A DNA stretch of 64,000 bases, from contig NZ_VJOO01000004.1 of NCBI RefSeq assembly GCF_007556755.1, forward strand, positions 1 to 64,000. The letters run 5' to 3'. The number at the start of each line of letters is the position of its first letter. Position 1 is the stretch's first letter. Origin of the DNA: Tepidimonas fonticaldi. Lineage in GTDB: Bacteria > Pseudomonadota > Gammaproteobacteria > Burkholderiales > Burkholderiaceae_C. A model generated the notes under the pieces. That model saw only the letters and a list, made by a program, of their open reading frames with translations, was not told the origin of the DNA and did no database searches. Below, one piece after another: positions 15,452 through 25,076 of the stretch. The translations under genes were made by a program, and so were the position numbers.

Positions 15452-16768
15452 ATGTCCTTGCTCAACGAAACCCACGACCCCGCCCTGCGCAGCTGGGTGG
15501 ACGGTGCCAACCGCCCGGGTCACGACTTTCCCATCCAGAACCTGCCGTTTGCCAGCTTTCGCCGACGCGATCGCGGCGAATCCTGGCGCGGCGGGGTGGC
15601 GATCGGCGACGCCATCGTCGATCTGGCGGCGCTGCACCGGGCCCACCCGTTCGAGGGTCTGGCCGCCGAGGCGCTGGCTGCGGCGGCACAGCCGCAGCTC
15701 AATGCGCTGATGGCCTTGGGGCCGGCCCACTGGAGCGCGCTGCGGCTGGCCCTGTCGCGGGCGCTGCGCGAGGGCAGCCCCCAGCGCACCGTCATCGAGC
15801 CCTGTCTGGTGCCGCAGGCCGAGGCCGAGTACGGCCTGCCGGCGCGCATCGGCGACTACACCGATTTCTACACCTCGGTTCACCACGCCACCAACATCGG
15901 CCGCCAGTTCCGGCCCGACAACCCGCTGCTGCCCAACTACAAATGGGTGCCCATCGGCTACCACGGCCGCAGCTCCAGCATCGGGGTGTCGCCGCAGGCC
16001 TTTTACCGGCCGCGCGGGCAGGTCAAGGCGCCGGACGCCGATGCCCCCACCCTCGCGCCCAGCCGGCGGCTGGACATCGAATTGGAACTGGGCGTCTTCG
16101 TCGGGCCCGGCAACGCGCTGGGTGACGCGATCCCCGTGGCCGAGGCCGAGGCGCATGTGTTCGGCATCGTGCTGCTCAACGACTGGTCGGCGCGCGACAT
16201 CCAGGCCTGGGAATACCAGCCGCTCGGGCCGTTCCTGGCCAAGAACTTTGCCACCACGATCTCGCCCTGGGTCGTGACGCTGGAGGCGCTGGCCCCGTAC
16301 CGCGTCCCCTTCGAGCGGCCGGCCACCGACCCCCAGCCGTTGCCGTATCTGGACGATCCGGCCAACCGCGCGCAGGGGGCGTTCGACATCCGCCTGTCGA
16401 TCGGCTGGCAGACGCCGCGCATGCGCGAGCAGGGGATGGCCGACCACGTGGTGGCGCAGACCAGCTACCGCCACGCCTATTGGACCGTGGCGCAGATGGT
16501 GGCCCACCACACGGTCAATGGCTGCAATCTGCAGCCGGGGGATTTGCTGGGCACCGGCACGCTCTCCGGCCCGACGCTGGAGCAGGCGGCGGCTTTCATT
16601 GAGCTCACGCTCGGTGGCAAACAGCCCCTGAGCCTGCCCGGTGGCGAGCAGCGCACCTTTCTGGAGGACGGCGACACGGTCGTGCTGCGCGGCTGGTGCG
16701 AGGCGCCGGGGGCGGCGCGCATCGGCTTTGGCGAGTGCCGCGGTACCGTGCTGCCCGCCCGCGGCTGA
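15452..16768 (+). CDS. fahA: Fumarylacetoacetase
   Basis: This encodes 438 residues, the full length of the eukaryotic-type enzyme. An N-terminal SH3-like domain is followed by the catalytic domain. That domain has GDYTDFYTSVHHATNIG (metal Asp and catalytic His), ELELGVFVG (E-x-E metal ligands), LLNDWSARDIQAWEYQPLG and TVNGCNLQPGDLLGTGTLSG. It hydrolyses fumarylacetoacetate to fumarate and acetoacetate, the last step of the homogentisate pathway. That anchors the operon to homogentisate or a close analogue. Maleylacetoacetate isomerase and homogentisate dioxygenase are not seen in this window. Confidence 0.92.
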   Translation: MSLLNETHDPALRSWVDGANRPGHDFPIQNLPFASFRRRDRGESWRGGVAIGDAIVDLAALHRAHPFEGLAAEALAAAAQPQLNALMALGPAHWSALRLALSRALREGSPQRTVIEPCLVPQAEAEYGLPARIGDYTDFYTSVHHATNIGRQFRPDNPLLPNYKWVPIGYHGRSSSIGVSPQAFYRPRGQVKAPDADAPTLAPSRRLDIELELGVFVGPGNALGDAIPVAEAEAHVFGIVLLNDWSARDIQAWEYQPLGPFLAKNFATTISPWVVTLEALAPYRVPFERPATDPQPLPYLDDPANRAQGAFDIRLSIGWQTPRMREQGMADHVVAQTSYRHAYWTVAQMVAHHTVNGCNLQPGDLLGTGTLSGPTLEQAAAFIELTLGGKQPLSLPGGEQRTFLEDGDTVVLRGWCEAPGAARIGFGECRGTVLPARG

Positions 16769-17062
16769 TGATGGGCCCCCACCCCGAGGACCGGCCGCCG
16801 GGCCATGGCGTGCCGTTGAACCGGGTATTGCGTTTTGCTATAGCAGTTTGTTTGCCATGGCAGTTTTGCAGGCTAACGGCACGCACTACAGTTCATGCGC
16901 ACGACCGTCGGGCCGACGGTTCCGGGCGCCTAGGGCAAACCCCTGGGTTTGAAATCGGCACGCCGATTGATTCATTGTAATAATCGTCAGTGTGCTGTTT
17001 ATTTTCGGCATATCCACCCTCGCGCGGCCACCCGCGCCATCGCAATCCGCAGGAGACATGAC
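16769..17062. promoter_or_regulatory. Regulatory region upstream of the TRAP transporter with several symmetric repeats
   Basis: No gene is seen here. The stretch holds two tandem 17-18-base elements of form GTTT(T)GC-NNNN-GCAGTTT (16832-16849 and 16850-16866). A long inverted repeat encloses them (GCGTGCCGTT 16808-16817 with AACGGCACGC 16875-16884). There is also a 17-base perfect palindrome at 16904-16920 (ACCGTCGG/CCGACGGT) and a 16-base perfect palindrome at 16953-16968 (AATCGGC/GCCGATT). The AT content rises toward 16970-17010, where the transporter promoter should lie. These are likely operators; one may be the fahA terminator. Confidence 0.5.
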
Positions 17063-18106
17063 ATGAAAACCCCCTGGTCGCTTCGTGCACTGACCGTCGC
17101 CCTCGGTGGCGCGGTGTTGGCCGGTGCCGCGTGGGCACAGCAGGTGACGCTGCGCGTGCACCACTTTCTGCCCGCGCAGGCCAACGTGCCGCGCCTGGCC
17201 ATCGAGCCGTGGGCCAAAAAGATCGAGGCCGAGTCCGGCGGCCGCATCAAAGTGCAGATCTTCCCGGCCATGCAGATGGGCGGCACGCCGGCGCAGTTGT
17301 TCGACCAGGCGCGCGACGGCGTGGCCGATGTGACCTGGACGGTGCTGGGCTACACCCCCGGCCGTTTCCCGAAGATGGAGGTGTTCGAGCTGCCCTTCAT
17401 CACCCCGAACAGCGACCGCGCCGGCGAAATCACCTCGCGAGCGGCCTGGGAGTTCGCGCAACGCTTTGCGGCCGACGAGTTCAAGGACGTCAAGCTGATT
17501 GCGGTGCACACCCACGGCCCGGGCCTATTCCACACCAAGCAGCCCGTCACGGGGCTGGAGAGCGTGCGCGGCATGAAAATCCGCGGTGGCACGCGCATCG
17601 TCAACAACATGCTCACCAAGCTGGGCGCCACGCCCGTGGGCATGCCCGTGCCGCAGGTCACCGAGGCGCTGTCCAAGGGCGTGATCGACGGCACCACCAT
17701 TCCCTGGGAGGTGGGCCCGTCCCTGCGCGTGCACGAGATGGTGAAGAACCACACCACCTTCGCCGGCGACAAGGCGCTCTACAACATGGCCTTTGCGTTT
17801 TCGATGAACAAGGCCAAGTACGAGTCGCTGCCGCCCGATCTCAAGAAGGTCATCGACGACAACGCCGGGGCGGAGACGTCGGCCTTCTTTGGCAAGGCCA
17901 TGGACCAGGGTGACAAGAGCGGCCGGGAAATCGCCACCAAGGCCGGCAACAAGATCACCCAGCTCGAGCTGGCCGAGACCCAGCGCTGGCTGCGCATCGC
18001 AGGCAGCGTGGAGGACGACTGGGTCAAAGAGGTTCGAGCCAAGGGCATCGACGGCGCCCAGCTGGCGAGCGAGGCGCGGGCCCTGCTGGCCAAGTACGCC
18101 AAGTAA
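17063..18106 (+). CDS. dctP: TRAP transporter substrate-binding protein (DctP family)
   Basis: This encodes 347 residues with a cleavable signal peptide ending AGAAWAQQ (cut near 26). The DctP fold is seen in VTLRVHHFLPAQANVPR, GGRIKVQIFPAMQMGG and the ligand-anchoring Arg region VRGMKIRGGTRIVNNML. AGGAGA precedes the start. The protein binds its ligand in the periplasm and delivers it to the two membrane subunits encoded next. Downstream of an aromatic catabolic operon, the ligand is probably an aromatic or other organic acid; the sequence alone does not say. Confidence 0.9.
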   Translation: MKTPWSLRALTVALGGAVLAGAAWAQQVTLRVHHFLPAQANVPRLAIEPWAKKIEAESGGRIKVQIFPAMQMGGTPAQLFDQARDGVADVTWTVLGYTPGRFPKMEVFELPFITPNSDRAGEITSRAAWEFAQRFAADEFKDVKLIAVHTHGPGLFHTKQPVTGLESVRGMKIRGGTRIVNNMLTKLGATPVGMPVPQVTEALSKGVIDGTTIPWEVGPSLRVHEMVKNHTTFAGDKALYNMAFAFSMNKAKYESLPPDLKKVIDDNAGAETSAFFGKAMDQGDKSGREIATKAGNKITQLELAETQRWLRIAGSVEDDWVKEVRAKGIDGAQLASEARALLAKYAK

Positions 18107-18205
18107 ACTGTCGTGCAGTGGGCGCATGCATGGCGATTCGCCATGCGCGTTTGGCTGCCGGTGGCGCCCCGGTCCCGGGGGCGCTCCACAAACGAGTACA
18201 TCATT

Positions 18206-18727
18206 ATGACGACTTGGGTATTTCGACTCGCTCAAGGGTCGGCCATCGTGGGCGGCGTGGTGCTGTGCGCCATCACGCTCATGAGCGTGACCAGCATCAC
18301 CGGCCGGGCGCTCTCCGGCGTGGGGCTCGGACCGGTGCCGGGCGATTTCGAGCTGGTGGAGGTCGGCACCGGCGTGGCGGTGTTTTTGTTCCTGCCGTGG
18401 ACCTATCTGCGCGGCGGGCACGCGACCGTGGACCTGCTCTACAACCACCTGTCGGCCTTTTTGCAAAAGACGGTCTCGATGGTGTGCGATGTTTTGATGC
18501 TGGTCTTGTGGCTGGCACTGACCTGGAAGCTGTGGGACGGCATGCTCGAAAAGCGCGAGTACCTGGAGACCACCTTCATCCTGCAAATGCCGGTGTGGTG
18601 GGCCTATGCCGCGTGTTTCGTGGGCGCGGTCATCGGCTGCCTGGCCTACGTCACCAAGACGTTGATCAATCTCGGACTGGCGCGCTATCCCGAGGGTTGG
18701 CCGGTCGAATCCGCGGGGGTGCATTGA
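18206..18727 (+). CDS. dctQ: TRAP transporter small permease (DctQ)
   Basis: This encodes 173 residues from the ATG at 18206; an upstream in-frame extension lacks membrane character. Four hydrophobic helices are visible: GGVVLCAITLMSV, GTGVAVFLFLPWTYL, VLMLVLWLALTWKL and AYAACFVGAVIGCLAY. DctQ forms the Na+-coupled transporter with DctM and docks the binding protein. The stop is one base before the dctM start. Confidence 0.87.
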   Translation: MTTWVFRLAQGSAIVGGVVLCAITLMSVTSITGRALSGVGLGPVPGDFELVEVGTGVAVFLFLPWTYLRGGHATVDLLYNHLSAFLQKTVSMVCDVLMLVLWLALTWKLWDGMLEKREYLETTFILQMPVWWAYAACFVGAVIGCLAYVTKTLINLGLARYPEGWPVESAGVH

Positions 18728-18728
18728 G

Positions 18729-20051
18729 ATGACGGGAATCGAACTGGCCGCGTGGTCGTTTCCGGTCCTGCTGGCGCTGATCTTCATTCGCGTGCCCATC
18801 GGGCTGGCCATGGCCGTGTGCGGTCTGGTCGGGGCGTACCTGGTGTACGGCACCCCGGTGCCGCTGCTCAATCAGCTCAAGCAGGTGACGTTCACCACCT
18901 TTTCCAACTACAACCTGTCGGTGATCCCGCTCTTCCTGCTGATGGGGCAGTTTGCGGCGCTCGGGGGGCTGTCGCGGTCGCTGTTCAAGGCGGCGGAGGC
19001 CTGGATCGGCCACTACGAGGGCGGCGTCGCCATGGCCGCCGTCGGGGCATGCGCGGGCTTTGGGGCCATTTGCGGCTCCTCGCTGGCCACGGCGGCCACG
19101 ATGGGGCAGGTGGCCTTGCCCGAGCTGCGGCGGGCCGGCTATTCCGGCGCCCTGTCCACGGCTTGTCTGGCCGCGGGCGGCACGCTCGGCATCCTCATTC
19201 CGCCGTCAGTGGTGCTGGTCATTTACGCCATCCTGACCGAGCAGAACATCGCCAAGCTGTTTCTCGCGGCGTTCGTGCCGGGCATTCTGGCCGCCGTCGG
19301 CTACATCATCGTGATTTCGATTTATGTGCGCCTCAAGCCCGACAGCGCCGGGCGCATGGCGCCCGTGCCCATGGCCGAGCGCTGGAAAGCCCTGGGCAGC
19401 ACCTGGCCGGTGATCGTCATCTTCCTGTCCGTCGTGGGCGGGATTTACACCGGCCTCTTCACCCCGACCGAAGGGGCCGCGGTCGGCGCCTTCGGCACCG
19501 GGTTGGCGGCGTGGCTGGCGGGCGGGCTCAATGCCAAGACGCTGCGCGAGGCCATCTACGGCACCGCCATCGCCACGGGCATGATTTTCATGATCGTGCT
19601 GGGCGCGGGGCTGTACAACACCTTCTTGGCGCTGTCGCAACTGCCGCAGGAACTGGCCCAATGGGTCATCGGCCAGGGCCTGAGCCCGTGGCTGGTGCTC
19701 ACCCTGATTCTGGTGATTTACCTGCTGCTGGGCTGCGTCATGGATTCGCTGTCCATGATTTTGCTCACCATCCCGATCTTCTTCCCGATGATCATGGGGT
19801 TGGACTTCGGCATGACGCCGGAGGAAACCGCCATCTGGTTCGGCATCCTGGTCCTGATCGTGGTGGAAGTCGGTCTGATCACCCCGCCGGTGGGGATGAA
19901 CCTGTTCGTCATCAACAACATGGCGCGCAGCGTGCCGATCGTGCAGACCTACCGCGGGGTCACGCCGTTCGTCATCAGCGATCTGGTGCGCACGGCCATC
20001 CTGGCAGCCTTCCCCAGCATCACCCTGTTTGCGCTGTGGATGACGTCGTGA
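18729..20051 (+). CDS. dctM: TRAP transporter large permease (DctM)
   Basis: This encodes 440 residues with 11-12 hydrophobic segments. Family motifs include the start IRVPIGLAMAVCGLVGAY, the GSSLATAATMGQVALPELRR region, GGTLGILIPPSVVLVIYA and LITPPVGMNLFVINN. This subunit carries out Na+-driven transport of the ligand. Its stop codon overlaps the GTG of the following chimeric reading frame. Confidence 0.92.
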   Translation: MTGIELAAWSFPVLLALIFIRVPIGLAMAVCGLVGAYLVYGTPVPLLNQLKQVTFTTFSNYNLSVIPLFLLMGQFAALGGLSRSLFKAAEAWIGHYEGGVAMAAVGACAGFGAICGSSLATAATMGQVALPELRRAGYSGALSTACLAAGGTLGILIPPSVVLVIYAILTEQNIAKLFLAAFVPGILAAVGYIIVISIYVRLKPDSAGRMAPVPMAERWKALGSTWPVIVIFLSVVGGIYTGLFTPTEGAAVGAFGTGLAAWLAGGLNAKTLREAIYGTAIATGMIFMIVLGAGLYNTFLALSQLPQELAQWVIGQGLSPWLVLTLILVIYLLLGCVMDSLSMILLTIPIFFPMIMGLDFGMTPEETAIWFGILVLIVVEVGLITPPVGMNLFVINNMARSVPIVQTYRGVTPFVISDLVRTAILAAFPSITLFALWMTS

Positions 20052-20383
20052 GCGATGCCGCCAAGACCGTGCCGGCGGTCACGCGCGTCGGCCTGGTCGG
20101 GCTGGGGGAGGTGGGGACGATCCTGGGCCGGGCCCTGGCCCCCCAGGGCCTGCGTTGGCTGGGCGGCTGGGACGTCAAGCTCGCCCACGCCGACACCCGC
20201 GACGCAGTGCTCGCGCGCGCCCAGGCGGCCGGCATCGATCAGGTAGGCGCGGCGGTGGGGCAGATCGACCAGGGGACGCAGCAAAATGCCGCCCTGGTCG
20301 AAGAAATCGCCGCGGCGGCCTCGAGCCTGCGCCAACAGGCCAATGAGCTGGTGGCCGCCGTGTCGCGCTTTCGCGTGTCCTGA
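20048..20383 (+). pseudogene. Chimeric remnant: dehydrogenase N-terminus fused to chemoreceptor C-terminus
   Basis: This is an open frame of 111 residues from a GTG overlapping the dctM stop. Residues 12-62 are a Rossmann NAD-binding start (RVGLVGLGEVGTILGRAL, then WDVKLAHADT), as in 6-phosphogluconate-dehydrogenase-like oxidoreductases. From about residue 65 the sequence abruptly becomes the conserved tail of a methyl-accepting chemotaxis protein (GQIDQGTQQNAALVEEIAAA, then a VAAVSRFRVS end). Neither half is functional alone. An in-frame deletion or recombination has joined two unrelated genes; the join is near 20235-20245. Confidence 0.8.
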
Positions 20384-20385
20384 GC

Positions 20386-22692
<2,307 letters not shown>

Positions 22693-23050
22693 GGCAAACG
22701 CTTTCTGCCCGGTTCGGGGCCGGGCCTGACGGGGACGGACGAGCGGAACACGACCGGCGGGCACGACGCCGTCGCGCGTGTACGGCCCTGGGGGGCGACA
22801 CGCTCGCCCAGGTACGCAGACTACGACATCGACGCACGGCCACGCCCACATGGGGATGGCCGGCCGGCTTCGCAAGCGGGGTGGGCGAACATTTGGTGTG
22901 CAGTCCTTGCGGGGCGGGCGCCTGGTGCGCCCTGGCCAACGGGGTGTCGTCCCGTGTGCGCGGCTGGCGGTCGGCGGGATGGGCCCGCGCCACCAGTCCG
23001 ACTTATGGCCCTGTCCGGAGGTGCTGCTGTCGCACTTGCGAAACTTTATA
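22693..23050 (-). other. Long gene-free leader between dnaG and rpoD
   Basis: These 358 bases hold no reading frame I can support. Transcribed from the promoter at 23050-23077, they would form a leader of about 350 nucleotides for rpoD. They are GC-rich and likely strongly folded. I see no recognised riboswitch or small RNA. Confidence 0.6.
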
Positions 23051-23077
23051 TTATATCGAATCGTCTCCCTGTTGCAA
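23050..23077 (-). promoter_or_regulatory. Sigma-70 promoter for rpoD
   Basis: On the minus strand TTGCAA (23077-23072) is followed after 16 bases by a perfect TATAAT (23055-23050). The -10 box overlaps the dnaG stop codon (23053-23051). Transcription would start near 23043. Confidence 0.75.
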
Positions 23078-25021
23078 CAGGGCGCGTTCCGCCACCACCT
23101 CGCGGTAGCGGGCTTGCGCATCGGGGTCGGAGCCGGCGCGGGCGAGCAGCGCCGTTTCCAGCTGTTTGAGCGCCTCGATCCGCATACGCCGCAACAGCTC
23201 GCGCAGCTCGCGCCGCATCTCGGCGGCGTCGGTCGGGGCATCGTCTGCCGCGCCGTCGTCCATCCGAGCGAGCCCGAGGCCGCTGTCGTGCAGCGCCACC
23301 GCCAGCGCCTCGAACGGCTGGCCGCGCAGCCCCTCGCGCAGTGCCGCCCACGGCTGCGGGCCGTGCTCCAGCCACTGCGCCTCCAGCCAGGCGAACAGCG
23401 GCCCGTGCGGCGGCGGCTCCTGCGCCAGCAGGGCATGGTCGTCGGCGGTCAGCCAGTCCCAGGCCTCCGGCGTGGTCAGCACGATGCGCGCGATGCGGTC
23501 GCCGCGGCCGAGCAGCCCGCGCGCGGCGCGGCGCGCCTGCAGCGCCGCCGCATCCGGCCGCGCTGGCCAGCGCGTGCGCGGCGCCGCCGCGGGGGGCGGG
23601 GCCTGCGGCGTCGGGGCCGTGGCGTGCGGGGAGGATCGCACCGTGCGCCCCGGCGGCGCGGCGGCGGGGCGGCTGGCGTGGGCCGGGCCGCGCGCCGGGG
23701 GGGCGGCGTCCTGCCAGAGCTGCTGCAGGTCGCGCACCTCCAGCGCGGCCAGGTCGGCCAGCTCGTGCAGCAGCTGGCGCTTGAGCGCCCCCTCGGGCAG
23801 CGCCTGCCACAGCGGGCGCGCCTGCGCGGTGGCGCGCGCGCGGCCCTCGGCGGTGGCGAGGTCGCAGCCGTCGGCGGCCACCTCCAGCACGAAGCGGCTC
23901 AGCGGCGTGGCCTGCGCCAGCGCCGCGGCGAACGCCTCGGCGCCGTGGGTGCGGATGTAGCTGTCCGGGTCGTGCTCCGGCGGCAGGAACAAGAAGCGAA
24001 AGCGCCGCGTGTCGCCGGCCCACGGCAGTGCGGCGGCGAGCGCCCGCTGCGCCGCGCGCCGCCCGGCCGCATCGCCGTCGAAGGCGAACACCACGTCGTC
24101 GGTGAAGCGCAGGAGCTTGCGCACGTGCTCCGGCGTGCAGGCGGTGCCCAGCGTCGCCACCGCGTGGCCGAAGCCCAGCTGCGCCAGCGCCACCACGTCC
24201 ATGTAGCCTTCCACCACCAGCGCGCAGCCGGCTTGGCGGATGGCGCTGCGCGCCTCGTACAGGCCGTAGAGCTCCTCGCCCTTGTGGAACAGCGGCGTCT
24301 CCGGCGAGTTCAGGTATTTGGGCTCGCCGCCGTCCAGCACCCGGCCGCCAAAGCCGATCACCTCGCCCTTGACGTTGCGGATCGGGAACATGATGCGGTC
24401 GCGGAAGCGGTCGTGGCGGCGCGCCTCGTCGCCGTCCCCCTCGATGACCAGTCCGCATTCCACCAGCCGCGCGTCCTGGTAGTCGGCGAACACGGTGGAC
24501 AGAAAGCGCCGCTGCGCCGGCGCGTAGCCCAGACCGTAGGTCTTGGCGATCCCGCCGGTCAGGCCGCGGCCCTTCAGGTAGTCGATCGCCCTTGGGCTGG
24601 CCTTCAGCTGCGCGCGGTAGGCGCGTGCGGCCTGCGCCATCAGCTCGGTCAGCGTCTGCTGCGCGCGGCGCTGCGCCGCCTCGCGCGCGCGCTGCTCGGG
24701 CGAGCGTTCCTCCTCCGGCACCGTCAGGCCCACTTGGGCGGCCAGGTCGTGCACCGCCTCGCGGAAGCCCGCGCCGGTGTGCGCCATCAGAAAGTCGATC
24801 GCGTTGCCGTGCGCGCCGCAACCGAAGCAGTGGTAGAACTGCTTGGCCGGGCTGACCGTGAACGAGGGTGACTTCTCGCCGTGGAAGGGGCACAGGCCCA
24901 GGTAGTTGGCGCCGCTCTTGCGCAGCGCCACGTGGCGGCCGACCACCTCGACGAGGTCGGCGCGCGCCAGTAGGTCCTGCAAAAAAGCGGAAGGGATGCT
25001 CACGCGCGCATTGTCGGGCAT
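23051..25021 (-). CDS. dnaG: DNA primase DnaG
   Basis: This encodes 656 residues from the ATG at 25021. A GTG at 25003 ([12 protein letters not shown]) matches the usual family start better and is equally possible. The N-terminal zinc finger is [14 protein letters not shown] with [11 protein letters not shown] (Cys-His-Cys-Cys). The catalytic core has [11 protein letters not shown] and [13 protein letters not shown] (TOPRIM Glu and DxD-type residues). A Pro/Ala-rich linker then leads to the DnaB-binding helical domain. The enzyme makes RNA primers at the replication fork. It is followed by rpoD in the same direction. Confidence 0.95.
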   Translation of the reverse strand: MPDNARVSIPSAFLQDLLARADLVEVVGRHVALRKSGANYLGLCPFHGEKSPSFTVSPAKQFYHCFGCGAHGNAIDFLMAHTGAGFREAVHDLAAQVGLTVPEEERSPEQRAREAAQRRAQQTLTELMAQAARAYRAQLKASPRAIDYLKGRGLTGGIAKTYGLGYAPAQRRFLSTVFADYQDARLVECGLVIEGDGDEARRHDRFRDRIMFPIRNVKGEVIGFGGRVLDGGEPKYLNSPETPLFHKGEELYGLYEARSAIRQAGCALVVEGYMDVVALAQLGFGHAVATLGTACTPEHVRKLLRFTDDVVFAFDGDAAGRRAAQRALAAALPWAGDTRRFRFLFLPPEHDPDSYIRTHGAEAFAAALAQATPLSRFVLEVAADGCDLATAEGRARATAQARPLWQALPEGALKRQLLHELADLAALEVRDLQQLWQDAAPPARGPAHASRPAAAPPGRTVRSSPHATAPTPQAPPPAAAPRTRWPARPDAAALQARRAARGLLGRGDRIARIVLTTPEAWDWLTADDHALLAQEPPPHGPLFAWLEAQWLEHGPQPWAALREGLRGQPFEALAVALHDSGLGLARMDDGAADDAPTDAAEMRRELRELLRRMRIEALKQLETALLARAGSDPDAQARYREVVAERALLQQGDDSI

Positions 25022-25076
25022 CGGGCGCCCGGTCACCGCCGGGCGCGTGACGATGATATGCAGGCGGGGTGGCGCG

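Noticed and set aside
18113..18205. An N-terminal extension of DctQ
   Set aside because: The extension is not membrane-like and breaks the usual DctQ start; the ATG at 18206 fits.
22693..23050. A small protein or riboswitch in the dnaG-rpoD gap
   Set aside because: No frame with a start, ribosome-binding site and coding-like composition, and no known aptamer features.
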